Below are positions 46,701 to 54,085 of a stretch of 64,000 nt of DNA, piece by piece. The notes below the pieces were generated by a model. That model was not told where the DNA came from and did no database searches. It saw only the letters and a list, made by a program, of their open reading frames with translations. The stretch comes from an uncultured Clostridia bacterium (GTDB lineage Bacteria > Bacillota > Clostridia > Oscillospirales > Ruminococcaceae): contig CANQKD010000006.1 in NCBI GenBank assembly GCA_947624375.1, positions 1-64,000 on the forward strand, given 5' to 3'. A program made the position numbers and the translations under genes. Positions within the stretch are counted from its first letter, which is position 1. Every line of letters begins with the position of its first letter.

Positions 46701-47767
46701 ATGGCTATGCTGTTGAAAACGCCCTGCCTATCGGCACATATGAGATTTCGGTAAGTGATACTGATATGGCAAAAGATGATGAAACTTCACAATACTATCT
46801 GGGAACAGCTGTAGGCGAATTGTCGCCCGGGCATTTCAAGTATCTGAAGATCGAAAATGACGTCAACAGCTATACTTATGAAAGATTCCCTGAAACTGTT
46901 TCAGGTGTCAGCAAAGATGCAGTAACAGATACCGGCGACAAAGAGTATCAGATCTGGAATGGAAAATCCGATTATTCAAAGGCGAACATCGCCAAAAACA
47001 GCAGGGTAAAAGATGGTACAAATCAAACTGTAACATTCTATTTCGGTACTGTTAAGGACGGCACAGGCAAAAAGGGCGTAAGCCGCACGGAATTGAAAGA
47101 AGGAGACAGCGACTACGCTAAAGACCGCCTTGGAATAATTATGCTGTCTGCCAGCGCAAACTCGCTTGCTATTTCAAAAGAAGTAACAAAAACCAACACT
47201 TCTACAGCAAGTTACAAGGCAGCGGATTGGGATTTCACCGTTACTGTTAAAACAAAAGATAGTGAGTGGGCTGACAGCCATGAATCAGGCGCTGAAATTG
47301 ACTACACTTTGTATAATCTTGAAGGTAAAGAATGGGTAGCAGATACCGCAGTACATAAAGCAAATCTTGAAATAATTGCACCTGCTGCCGGCAGCGACGA
47401 ATACACGCTTACGATAAATATTAAAGTAAAGCACAACCAAAAAGCTGTATTAAGCGGTCTGCCCGAAGGCACTTGGCAGGTTACAGAAGTCGAAAAGACC
47501 AATGTTCTGTACACACCGCACAACGATCAAAGCGAATTCAGTGAGGATCTATGGCTGTATAACAAAGCTGATACAACACGAGAAATCGAACTCAGCCCTG
47601 CCTCGCAAGTAAACTATGTAAACGAATTTCCGCACGAGCTTCCATCAACGGGCGGCAGCGGAATAGTAAGGCTTATTTTCCTCGGCTCAGCGTTTACACT
47701 ATGCTCTGTTATGCTTTTTGCGATACTGTGGTATAATTGCAGAAAGCGCAGAACAATGAAGAAATAG
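40760..47767 (+). CDS. Giant LPXTG-anchored adhesin with interrupted von Willebrand A domain
   Basis: The 2,335-residue protein is exported by an N-terminal signal (IVAGVSALALMASAVG). The MIDAS motif DASGS lies at 106-110, but its partners TGGTYTWTGL (about 994-1003) and FTDGRD (Asp1040) come about 900 residues later. The VWA fold is therefore split by large insertions. Two insertions look like LamG/concanavalin-like sandwiches (about 205-455 and 465-705: LIGYYPFSGDLKN and YIDDLYVFDKALDAEV elements). Further beta-rich modules follow, with a Cna-B-like one near 2130-2260, then LPSTG at 2294-2298, a membrane helix and an RKRR tail. It is probably a pilus-tip or wall-linked adhesin binding glycans or host/plant surfaces. 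The sortase gene follows. Confidence 0.9.
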   Translation: MNKITKRIVAGVSALALMASAVGVDQLADLFMKTSYAEGYKGKNALSTGFSNLEQDTNKDGYYNTGYGLHTNKTVTNVGDDGRTFDVNLESWYVGENPVDVATILDASGSMAWTVNTLDPMEVDAQISEDDKKYLKSKYKTDSLTEIQAANGGYLPQDVVDLILDPENTDNTKLSYAGYKYYVYEDRSSVSEFVPLGYWDGGVDPKNDDSLIGYYPFSGDLKNKAPSKVDDENAKGMLINHPTGSESTYNTSEKAAIKAEAVFSTDTYEKKKGEKPVTEDKGLDIRKTAPIGGVLLDSPKTEKFTIKMKFSEGHLVDKSNEDQYGDTTFLYITDGENYYKFYRRKGSSRNRMGVDTPTKTQFLNINNVFNASNEQEWTFEFDFTTNKLKLTTDDTDIVWTGTTTGKEYSVDLTTTLDTSNLQVILGYTDKPEEIEKFSDVYVKSVEISDDATTVANYEFSVDTKSLQNSVNNTDATFVQQGDHTQSIETVYLDPVIIEKKYLDLNATSKLGAVMIDAVPDINSEKGFTISMKLQKSGGLNKDSSKGAADKQNIFYLGDKNSSSNKYYQFFRSAQNGGYLVLSKDQKDELGNEDTYYQGGLRSNNEWYTNTLVFEPVGDGKVKVTPYINGKSYEENADAFQSNKPNTPEIEPIVVESKDLVFLLGALQSNSSGSEHYIDDLYVFDKALDAEVVNAYFGDNTVSCKVGDDTTHALSYVKDADGNFVKDEDGNLKTIEIAQISNGNKRLGQNTNIDQRRGWYYVNSASNWADIAGCLASGKQYIGIFTDDGLDGSFKDMAKDIATIPTGFAEGDSKLQEIATEISAGDTSETKYKAPSTERSIRFYVDTANHLRCFVWSGDTTKSADNERTFCSVVFEKIGDQLTKYEELNNALNSFYSTLAENSDLSNSAIVRFSTNNAVDKDHPTTTDTNLKKLIMKDWTNWSDYYLNVKKDNPSDTPNTENYLKDLLIPADGEKAADTEDSSTREGIEEYPYVMTGGTYTWTGLKAFYDNMVKKDGFSSGDRVYDVANDARDKYLIIFTDGRDNTQDYDVSSTVSEALGTELAGTPDYETGSAFLKTDYVEKYNPYKGTSHKVGFSIENYDNHDYNNRGDYKDYPKTVQQFKTENHEIATDGDLAEAWADKLKDEGYTIYCVMLATGSISEYTNKAEYNKAYNFMKSLAGSNEIDEEIAEKQAEMKGMLDNNTKPDEIAELQEEMEALKDNKVIVVDPNQGAGGVTKAFQQILEQIQQPREDYNVQDYIDPRFDLVDKDGNLYHLGAGGKITVTDSNGDAVKQYTTREGSHTYTYHDKPNTITVGNIIEPKEGETTVGLAYTPRDSYMVNRIKDTYDTDPKNVGKYNNGDGVGTGYIYYDDEKDMYYLRWEDQVIPMEDETFDTAGSDKKLDVWSATIRLKAKDDFIGGNDILTNGNEAGENLVYSDATIDNMTDNPDLYGLTVGSTYREKLAVLSGTDRKINAVDAGGVSQAVYGNGIDIPSSGFPRTTVNVRLLKLDAKNLNDVIYMGEVVSPTMMLADLEDGYMTGSYYLQYLERYAYRLYGKDTDKTPLLDLLNEWLKIDDKDEMSKTFTIPYIYLPAPIYKNGKLQVDKDTNKVIVSNNTGASWEEDGNTSFTDLNLRDVTGFITYTWKRDDGGEKQQEIKDKPGEYDITKDYVVKNTEQIEYNLQLKFTPLKEGDLPSDFVFDKIFITAKDGETGDKFFKINAATKEFEAATETDGWSIDYNREDYLQAMISEKHTYEPHVMYDITNNKWKLIEEADKTTALETYEKDDQTTVDKVKGTVTDSGVYDWDKEYKPVAGIEQIEGDKLTDYYTSTPHNVGMADKDGVTITKENGDFKDGYGKDDVYSLVANTTYTKDVVNAALALEIYVDGKYLQSGMPMAKRNTFTFEATRYYDDPLDPLPYGDDINADTGTVSSSGNVGGKKYRLTFSYDIPSDATPSEIYRLWAKLTKVEVEQADGTYKSITADGYAVENALPIGTYEISVSDTDMAKDDETSQYYLGTAVGELSPGHFKYLKIENDVNSYTYERFPETVSGVSKDAVTDTGDKEYQIWNGKSDYSKANIAKNSRVKDGTNQTVTFYFGTVKDGTGKKGVSRTELKEGDSDYAKDRLGIIMLSASANSLAISKEVTKTNTSTASYKAADWDFTVTVKTKDSEWADSHESGAEIDYTLYNLEGKEWVADTAVHKANLEIIAPAAGSDEYTLTINIKVKHNQKAVLSGLPEGTWQVTEVEKTNVLYTPHNDQSEFSEDLWLYNKADTTREIELSPASQVNYVNEFPHELPSTGGSGIVRLIFLGSAFTLCSVMLFAILWYNCRKRRTMKK

Positions 47768-47799
47768 CCGAAAATTGCTGCGGCAGCGGAGGAAAAGCT

Positions 47800-48618
47800 A
47801 TGTATCACAGAGCGATCAAAATTTGTGCATATCTGCTTCTTATCGTCGGCGTAACTATATTTCTGACACATTCTGTAATGCTCTGCCACAACGAAACAAA
47901 ACAGTATAAAGCGGTCAAAGAGTATATCGCAGCCGCGGAAGAAATTGACGATACGAAAAATATGCTTGCAGAAGCGGAAGATTTCAATATAAAGCTGTAC
48001 AGCGATTCAAAGACGCTCAAATATCTTACAAAAGAGCAGCTCGGTGAATATAATTCCTGCCTTGACATCATGGGAAACGGCATGATAGGCTGCATAAGCG
48101 TTCCCGATGAAGGTATTTTGCTGCCGATATACCACGGCATGGGCGAAGAAAGCATGATGTCGGGCGCAGGACACCTGGAAGGCAGTTCTTTTCCGATAAG
48201 CGGCGAAAGCGTACATTCGGTTATAGTGGGTCACAGGGCGCTTGCAACTGCGAGAATGTTTTTCGACCTTGGCAGAGTGAAAACAGGCGAGAAATTTACG
48301 GTTTATGTTCTGAACACTTCATGCACATATCAGGTCAACGGTATCGAAACTGTGAAGCCCGGTGATGTGCGATCGCTGTTTGTTCAGGAAGGCAAGAATT
48401 TGTGCTCGCTTGTGACGTGTACGCCATACGGCAGCGAATCTCACAGACTTCTTATCCACGGCGAACTTGTTGATGCAAAGCCAGATATAGCTCAGGCTTT
48501 AAAGGCAGCAAATATGCGTTTGTGGATATATAGGGCTGTAATAGCGGTCGAGCTGCTTATCATAATTATAATAATCGTCTTTGCGATCAAATACATACGC
48601 AAAAAGCAAGCAGAATAA
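47800..48618 (+). CDS. Class C (pilus-type) sortase
   Basis: This transpeptidase cleaves LPXTG and links surface subunits to each other or to the wall. The 272-residue protein has an N-terminal membrane helix, the catalytic His145 in VGHRALATARMF, Cys207 in LVTCTPYG and Arg216 in SHRLLIHG, and a second membrane helix near the C-terminus. The two-helix form and TCTPYG are typical of class C. I see no obvious DPW/F lid motif. GGAGG lies seven bases before ATG 47800. The adhesin stops 32 bases upstream, so the pair is one unit. Confidence 0.92.
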   Translation: MYHRAIKICAYLLLIVGVTIFLTHSVMLCHNETKQYKAVKEYIAAAEEIDDTKNMLAEAEDFNIKLYSDSKTLKYLTKEQLGEYNSCLDIMGNGMIGCISVPDEGILLPIYHGMGEESMMSGAGHLEGSSFPISGESVHSVIVGHRALATARMFFDLGRVKTGEKFTVYVLNTSCTYQVNGIETVKPGDVRSLFVQEGKNLCSLVTCTPYGSESHRLLIHGELVDAKPDIAQALKAANMRLWIYRAVIAVELLIIIIIIVFAIKYIRKKQAE

Positions 48619-48648
48619 TTGCAGTAGGGCGCGCTGTCTGATAATAAT

Positions 48649-48690
48649 AAAGCTCGTACAGATCTAATTCTGTATGGGCTTTTGTTTTGT
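48649..48690 (+). terminator. Terminator after the sortase gene
   Basis: AAAGCTCGTACAGA (48649-48662) pairs with TCTGTATGGGCTTT (48669-48682), with two G-T pairs, followed by TGTTTTGT. Confidence 0.8.
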
Positions 48691-48715
48691 CTATATGGCG
48701 AAAATTTTCTTCGGC

Positions 48716-48743
48716 GCAAAAAAAGCACCGCAAAAGCGATGCT
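48716..48743 (-). terminator. Terminator of the hpt-ppk operon
   Basis: On the minus strand AGCATCGC-tttt-GCGGTGCT is followed by TTTTTTT. It lies about 35 bp after the ppk stop codon. Confidence 0.8.
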
Positions 48744-48773
48744 CTTAAAAAGTATTATATCTCTTTCCGACTT

Positions 48774-50912
48774 CTAACCTTTGCCGGTAAGCCTCGCCAA
48801 CAGCCTTTTGAAAAATCCCTGCTTTTTAACGGGCTGTGCTGCCTTTTCGGTGCGGTATTTTTCCGCCCTCTCGTAGCTCTCGTTTATGAAAAACTCCTGC
48901 GCGTTAAGGGCAGGCTTGCCGCCAACGGGTACTTTTATATACTTGCCGTCGCTGTTTTGTTCGCGCGCCTTTACGTTGTCGCCCAGCTGTATCAGAAAAT
49001 AGTCAACTATCCGCCGCTTGCAGTCGGGGTCTAGCACGGGGCAGGCGACCTCAAACCGCCGCACGGTGTTTCTCGTCATAAAATCTGCCGAGGATATAAA
49101 CACCTTTTCAAAGTCTTTGCCGAAAATGTATATCCTCGAGTGCTCCAGAAAACGCCCGACTATCGAGATTATCCGTATGTTGTCGGTAACGTTGGGCACA
49201 CCCGCAACAAGGCAGCTTATGCCGCGCACGATAAGCTCTACCTTAACGCCTGCCTGCGAGCACTGTATCAGCTTGTCGATAAGCACTTTGTCGGTCAGCG
49301 AGTTTATTTTTGCGCCAACGTACCCCTCGCCGCCCGAGCGCGCTATGTTTATTTGCTCGTCCATCATTTCGCACAGGCGGTTTTGCATAAGCTTGGGCGC
49401 TACCAGCAAATGCGCTGCGTTTTCTACAAATTCACCGACCGACAGCGCGTTGAACACCGATGCCGCCTCCTGCGCTATCTCGGCGTTTGCTGTCATAAGG
49501 CAGAAGTCGGTGTAAAGCGCCGCGGTCTTTTCGTTATAGTTGCCCGTGCCGACCTGCGTAATATACTTCACCTCGCTGCCGACTTTTCTCGTTATCAGCA
49601 GCAGCTTTGAATGTACTTTCAGATTCTCAGGCCCGTAAAGTATGCTGCACCCTGCTTCTTCCAGCCGCTTAGACCACCCTATGTTGTTTTCCTCGTCAAA
49701 ACGTGCGCGCAGCTCCACAAGTGTAGTTACCTGCTTGCCGTTCTCGGCGGCTTTTATAAGAGCCTCGATGACCTTGCTGTCCCTTGCCACGCGGTACAAA
49801 GTTATTTTTACAGACATAACGCTGTCGTCCGCGGCGGCTTCGTCAAGCAGCCTGATAAACGGCTTTATGCTCTCATACGGGTAGGATAGCAGTATATCTT
49901 TTTTCTCTATCTGAGAGATCATAGACTGTGCAGGGTCAACGCCGTAAGGCTCCTGCGGCACGCGCTTGGGGAAGAACAGCTCGGTGCGGTGAGAGAGCTT
50001 GCCGCTTATCTCGCCTGTGTACGACATATCAAGCGGAGACTTTACCACAAACACCTGCTTTTTGGATATTTCAAGCCTTGCGGTAAGCTCACCCAGCGTA
50101 AGGTCTGAAAGCTCCCTTGAAAGCTCCAGCCTTACGGGGCACAGGCGCTTTCTTTTCTTTATAAGCTCCTGCATATGCGAGCGGAAGTCAAGCTCGTATT
50201 CGTACCCTGCTTCTTCGGTGTTTATGTCTGCGCTGCGCGTTAAGCGCATCAGCGATTTTTCCTCTATCTTATAGCCCGAGAATATCTGCGAAATAAAGTG
50301 CAGAAGTATCTCGTCTATAGTCATGTAGCGTATCTTTCCGTTTTTTTCGGAAGTGGGTATAAACAGCAGTCTGGCATTTCCCACGCCCGATTTTACAACA
50401 CCCAGTTTTACGTTGTTTTTAGATGACAGCTTAGCCACAGCGTATACTTCTCTGTTGTTCAAAAACGGGAACGGGTGGCGGCGGTCTATTACAAGCGGCG
50501 ACAAAAACGGCAGCATTTCGTATCTGAAATACGCCTCTACAAAGTCGGCCTCTTTCTTGCCAAGGTCTTTGAAAGAGCATCTTTTTACACCAAGGTCAGC
50601 AAGGTCGTCATCTATTTTAGAGATAGTCTTGCCAAGGTCGCTATACATCGAAGATGTTCTTTTGTATATGGCGGAAAGCTGCTCTGACGGGCGCATTCTC
50701 GTCTTGCCGTCGCGGTCGTTGTCGTTGACAAGCATGGCATCATGAAGCGACCCCACGCGAACCATGTAAAATTCGTCAAGGTTGCTTGCAAATATAGAAG
50801 CAAACTGCAACCGCTCCAGAAGCGGCACGCTGGTATCCTGCGCCTCTTCAAGAACACGGCAGTTGAATTTCAGCCACGAAAGTTCTCTGTTGTCGTAAAC
50901 CTTTTTGCCCAT
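48774..50912 (-). CDS. ppk1: Polyphosphate kinase
   Basis: PPK1 reversibly polymerises the gamma-phosphate of ATP into polyphosphate. The 712-residue protein has the N-domain start NRELSWLKFNCRVLEEA, and the autophosphorylated His434 in NLKVHSKLLL lies at almost the same position as in E. coli (His435). The FNxR-type start and FARFDEENNIGW loop are present. It follows hpt by 32 bases in a shared transcript. The cytoplasmic C-terminal tail is Lys-rich. Confidence 0.95.
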   Translation of the reverse strand: MGKKVYDNRELSWLKFNCRVLEEAQDTSVPLLERLQFASIFASNLDEFYMVRVGSLHDAMLVNDNDRDGKTRMRPSEQLSAIYKRTSSMYSDLGKTISKIDDDLADLGVKRCSFKDLGKKEADFVEAYFRYEMLPFLSPLVIDRRHPFPFLNNREVYAVAKLSSKNNVKLGVVKSGVGNARLLFIPTSEKNGKIRYMTIDEILLHFISQIFSGYKIEEKSLMRLTRSADINTEEAGYEYELDFRSHMQELIKKRKRLCPVRLELSRELSDLTLGELTARLEISKKQVFVVKSPLDMSYTGEISGKLSHRTELFFPKRVPQEPYGVDPAQSMISQIEKKDILLSYPYESIKPFIRLLDEAAADDSVMSVKITLYRVARDSKVIEALIKAAENGKQVTTLVELRARFDEENNIGWSKRLEEAGCSILYGPENLKVHSKLLLITRKVGSEVKYITQVGTGNYNEKTAALYTDFCLMTANAEIAQEAASVFNALSVGEFVENAAHLLVAPKLMQNRLCEMMDEQINIARSGGEGYVGAKINSLTDKVLIDKLIQCSQAGVKVELIVRGISCLVAGVPNVTDNIRIISIVGRFLEHSRIYIFGKDFEKVFISSADFMTRNTVRRFEVACPVLDPDCKRRIVDYFLIQLGDNVKAREQNSDGKYIKVPVGGKPALNAQEFFINESYERAEKYRTEKAAQPVKKQGFFKRLLARLTGKG

Positions 50913-50944
50913 GTTTTTTCTCCTTGTTTTATACTATTATAATA

Positions 50945-51466
50945 TTACAGTTCCAGCTTTGCTATGAACGGAAGATTCCTGTATTTTTCGTTGTGATCGA
51001 GCCCATAGCCTACCACAAAATGATCTTCTATCTCAAAGCCGATGTAATCTGCCTTTATATCTGCCTTGCGGCGTGAGGGCTTGTCAAGAAACGCGCATAT
51101 TTTCATGCTCGCAGGCTCTTTCGCCAAAAAGTATTCCGACAGCTTTTTCAGCGTGAGCCCCGTGTCTATAATGTCCTCGGCTATGATAATGTGCCGCCCC
51201 TTTATGTCGGGCAGATCTTCAAAACTTATGTCAACGCTGCCGGTGCTTCGGTCGCCAGAGTAAGACTTTGCCTTTACAAAGCCTATTTCACACGGCACTT
51301 TGATGCTGCGCGCTAGATCGGAAGCGAATATCACCGCGCCTTTGAGCGTGCATATAAGTAAAATTTCTTTGCCTGCATACTCTGAAGAAAGCTGCTTACC
51401 AAGCTCTTTAACGCGCCTGTGTATTTCTTCTTTTGAAATAAGAACAGTGTATTTTTCAGCAGTCAT
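50945..51466 (-). CDS. hpt: Hypoxanthine phosphoribosyltransferase
   Basis: HPRT salvages hypoxanthine/guanine with PRPP. The 173-residue protein carries the PRPP motif IIAEDIIDTGLTL and the loop SYSGDRSTG, and matches the length of the family. ATG 51466 follows a GGCAGGGG stretch. It diverges from the PP2C gene and is co-transcribed with ppk1. Confidence 0.95.
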   Translation of the reverse strand: MTAEKYTVLISKEEIHRRVKELGKQLSSEYAGKEILLICTLKGAVIFASDLARSIKVPCEIGFVKAKSYSGDRSTGSVDISFEDLPDIKGRHIIIAEDIIDTGLTLKKLSEYFLAKEPASMKICAFLDKPSRRKADIKADYIGFEIEDHFVVGYGLDHNEKYRNLPFIAKLEL

Positions 51467-51505
51467 GACCCCTGCCGCCTTTCATATTATGTTATTTACT
51501 ATACT

Positions 51506-51534
51506 ATTATAACATATATTACGACAAATTACAA
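51506..51534 (-). promoter_or_regulatory. hpt promoter
   Basis: On the minus strand TTGTAA (51534-51529), 17 bp, then TATAAT (51511-51506). Confidence 0.75.
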
Positions 51535-51545
51535 GCCGTAGGCGG

Positions 51546-51574
51546 TTGACAACCGGACAAGAATAGAGTATAAT
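51546..51574 (+). promoter_or_regulatory. PP2C operon promoter
   Basis: TTGACA (51546-51551), 17 bp, then TATAAT (51569-51574). Its -35 box lies only 11 bp from that of the divergent hpt promoter. Confidence 0.85.
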
Positions 51575-51595
51575 ATAACACGGTGATTTTTTATT

Positions 51596-52357
51596 ATGCA
51601 TATAAGTATTTACGGCATTACAGATAAGGGCGCGACCCTGAATATAAATGAGGACAGGATACTGATAGACGGCAAAGTTTACGACAGCGGCGAAGTTGAA
51701 GCGCTCGTTACCGAGCCTATGATAGCAGCGGTGTGCGACGGCGTCGGCGGCGAGAACTGCGGAGAGGTGGCGGCGCAGCTGTGCCTTGATGAGCTTGCAA
51801 AAGTAAAATACAGCTCTCTTACAGACCTTAAAAGCGTTGTTATGGGTATTCACAAAAAGCTGCTCGATGAAGCGCAGAGAGATGAGCAGTACGGCAATAT
51901 GCAGACCACACTGTGTCTTTTCGCTCTCGATGAAAAGTGCAACAGCTGCTGCGTGAACGTCGGCGACAGCAGACTTTACAGATACGCAGGGGGCGTGGCA
52001 ACGCAGCTCTCTACCGACCACACGCTGGTGAGGTATCTTTATGATATGGGCGAGATGACCGCCGAGGAGATGAAAAATTCTCCCGACAGAAACGTTATCA
52101 TATCATCGGTAGGGGGCGACAGCCAGATACCAAGGCTTGATGTTTTCCCGATAGGGGAAAGGTTTGGCACGCTGCCCGATGATACTATGATAATTTGCAG
52201 CGACGGCATAACCGACCACATAGGCAGAACGGAGATAGAAGTCTGCATGGGGCTCGATGTGCCTTTTGAAGACAAAATAGACGCAATTTACCGGCTGGCG
52301 CTCTCACGCGGCAGTTGTGATAATCTTTCAGTTATAGGAATAGCAGGTGAATGTTGA
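51596..52357 (+). CDS. PP2C-family serine/threonine phosphatase
   Basis: This Mn/Mg-dependent phosphatase has metal-ligand motifs NEDR (about residue 19), DGVGG (about 43-47), GDSRLY and CSDGITDH. At 253 residues it is the minimal soluble PP2C. No kinase gene is next to it. Only a weak GGTGA lies upstream of the ATG. The next gene overlaps its stop codon (ATGTTGATG), so it is coupled to an amidohydrolase. Confidence 0.88.
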   Translation: MHISIYGITDKGATLNINEDRILIDGKVYDSGEVEALVTEPMIAAVCDGVGGENCGEVAAQLCLDELAKVKYSSLTDLKSVVMGIHKKLLDEAQRDEQYGNMQTTLCLFALDEKCNSCCVNVGDSRLYRYAGGVATQLSTDHTLVRYLYDMGEMTAEEMKNSPDRNVIISSVGGDSQIPRLDVFPIGERFGTLPDDTMIICSDGITDHIGRTEIEVCMGLDVPFEDKIDAIYRLALSRGSCDNLSVIGIAGEC

Positions 52358-53208
52358 TGTACAAAGAAATACACACAGAAACAAACGTTGAAAAGGCTCT
52401 GGCATTTGCGGAAAAATACAGCATTTGCAATGCACACTGCCACATATACCCCGTTAAAATTGCTGACAAAGCGGTGGTGAACATAGGCAAGTTCTATGAC
52501 ATTTATATGGACTGCGAAATGGGCACTTCGCAGTCTCTGATAGCTGACGGCAAGCCTTTCGGGGTGGAAAAATATTTGGTTTGCTCCGCCGCCACAGACC
52601 CCTCGCAGGTGGAGAGCATCAACGATTTTATCATTGCAGAGTGCAATAAGCACCCCGAGTTTATAGGCTTTGGCACGCTGCACCCGGGTTATGAGGGCAG
52701 CTTTGAAAAAGAGATACAAAGATGTATGGAAGGCGGTCTTAAAGGCATAAAGCTGCACCCCGATTTTCAGCTATTCAACATAGACGACGAAAACGCGCTG
52801 CATATGTATCAGGCGGCAGAGGGCAGACTGCCTATACTTTTCCATATGGGTGATGACAGATACGACTACTCTGCGCCCGAAAGACTGCTGAGAGTCATGA
52901 AGATGTACCCTCATCTTCACGCGTTTGCGGCGCACCTTGGCGGCTATCAGGTGTGGGACAGGGCATCGCAGGCGCTTGCAGGGGTGGATAACGTGTGGTA
53001 CGACTGCTCGTCCTCGCTGGCGTTTATGACACCGCAGCAGGCGGTCAAGTACATACGCGCGCTTGGTGTTGACAGGGTAATGTTCGGAACGGACTTTCCT
53101 ATGTGGAACCACGCAGGCGAGCTGAACCGCTTTGAGGAGCTCGACCTTACCGAAGAAGAGCGGCAGAAGATACTCAGCGGAAACTTCAAGAAGTATTTCG
53201 GTATATAG
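52357..53208 (+). CDS. Amidohydrolase-family metalloenzyme
   Basis: The protein (283 residues) is a TIM-barrel hydrolase of the amidohydrolase 2 group. Visible metal and active-site motifs are HCH in NAHCHIYP, the LHPDFQ strand, AAHLGG and FGTDFPMW. ATG 52357 is preferred, with AGGTGA six bases upstream. Substrate is unknown; in this group it may be a decarboxylase or a lactone/amide hydrolase. It sits in the purine cluster but nothing proves a purine role. Confidence 0.8.
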   Translation: MYKEIHTETNVEKALAFAEKYSICNAHCHIYPVKIADKAVVNIGKFYDIYMDCEMGTSQSLIADGKPFGVEKYLVCSAATDPSQVESINDFIIAECNKHPEFIGFGTLHPGYEGSFEKEIQRCMEGGLKGIKLHPDFQLFNIDDENALHMYQAAEGRLPILFHMGDDRYDYSAPERLLRVMKMYPHLHAFAAHLGGYQVWDRASQALAGVDNVWYDCSSSLAFMTPQQAVKYIRALGVDRVMFGTDFPMWNHAGELNRFEELDLTEEERQKILSGNFKKYFGI

Positions 53209-53251
53209 TATATAGGTATACTATTATAAATGTAACAGCGAGGTGTAGGCT

Positions 53252-54073
53252 ATGGATATGTACGACAGACTTTTGCGCTGTAAAGAGCAGATACGCACAA
53301 AGAGCGATTTTGAGCCGCAGATGGCGCTTGTTTTAGGCTCGGGGCTGGGCGGCTTTGCTGACAGCATCGAAGTCGAGTGCTGCGTGCCATACGGTGAGAT
53401 AGAGGGCTTCCCCGTATCTACCGTGAAAGGGCACAAGGGGCAGTTTATCTTCGGCAGGCTGGGAGACGTTAAAATAGTATGTATGCAGGGCAGAGTGCAC
53501 TGCTATGAGGGCTACACCGCGCAGGAAACAGTAATGCCGATAAGGTTTATGAAGATGCTCGGCGCACAGAAGATAATGCTTACCAACGCTGCCGGCGGCA
53601 TAAACGCAGACTTCAGGGCAGGCGACCTTATGATAATTCGTGATCACATATCGCTGTTTGCGCCAAACCCTCTGATAGGGGAGAACATAGAGCAGCTGGG
53701 CGTCAGGTTCCCCGACATGAGCAGTATTTATAATAAGGAATTGCAAAACATCATAAAAACTGCGGCGGCTAAGAATAATATCGATATAAAAGAGGGCGTG
53801 TATGTTCAGCTGACGGGACCGAGCTATGAATCTCCTGCCGAGATAAGAATGCTTGGCAAGCTGGGCGCGGATGCCGTGGGTATGTCGACGGTGTGCGAGG
53901 CGATAGCAGCCAACCACGCAGGTATGCAGGTGTGCGCGGTCTCGTGCATTTCAAACCTCGCGGCAGGAATAGCGAAACAACCGCTTACCCACGCCGAGGT
54001 TCAGCAGACCGCCGATGCGGTCGCGAAGACCTTTGAAGCCCTTGTAAAGACCGCAATTGCGGATATGTTCTAA
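53252..54073 (+). CDS. punA: Purine nucleoside phosphorylase (trimeric type)
   Basis: This enzyme phosphorolyses inosine and guanosine. The 273-residue protein has the phosphate-binding LVLGSGLGGFAD, the GRVHCYEGY loop, LTNAAGGIN and GPSYESPAEIRML, all class II PNP marks. GAGGTG precedes the ATG. It is followed 12 bases later by an amidohydrolase, giving purine salvage from nucleosides. Confidence 0.94.
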   Translation: MDMYDRLLRCKEQIRTKSDFEPQMALVLGSGLGGFADSIEVECCVPYGEIEGFPVSTVKGHKGQFIFGRLGDVKIVCMQGRVHCYEGYTAQETVMPIRFMKMLGAQKIMLTNAAGGINADFRAGDLMIIRDHISLFAPNPLIGENIEQLGVRFPDMSSIYNKELQNIIKTAAAKNNIDIKEGVYVQLTGPSYESPAEIRMLGKLGADAVGMSTVCEAIAANHAGMQVCAVSCISNLAAGIAKQPLTHAEVQQTADAVAKTFEALVKTAIADMF

Positions 54074-54085
54074 CGGAGAGATGAT

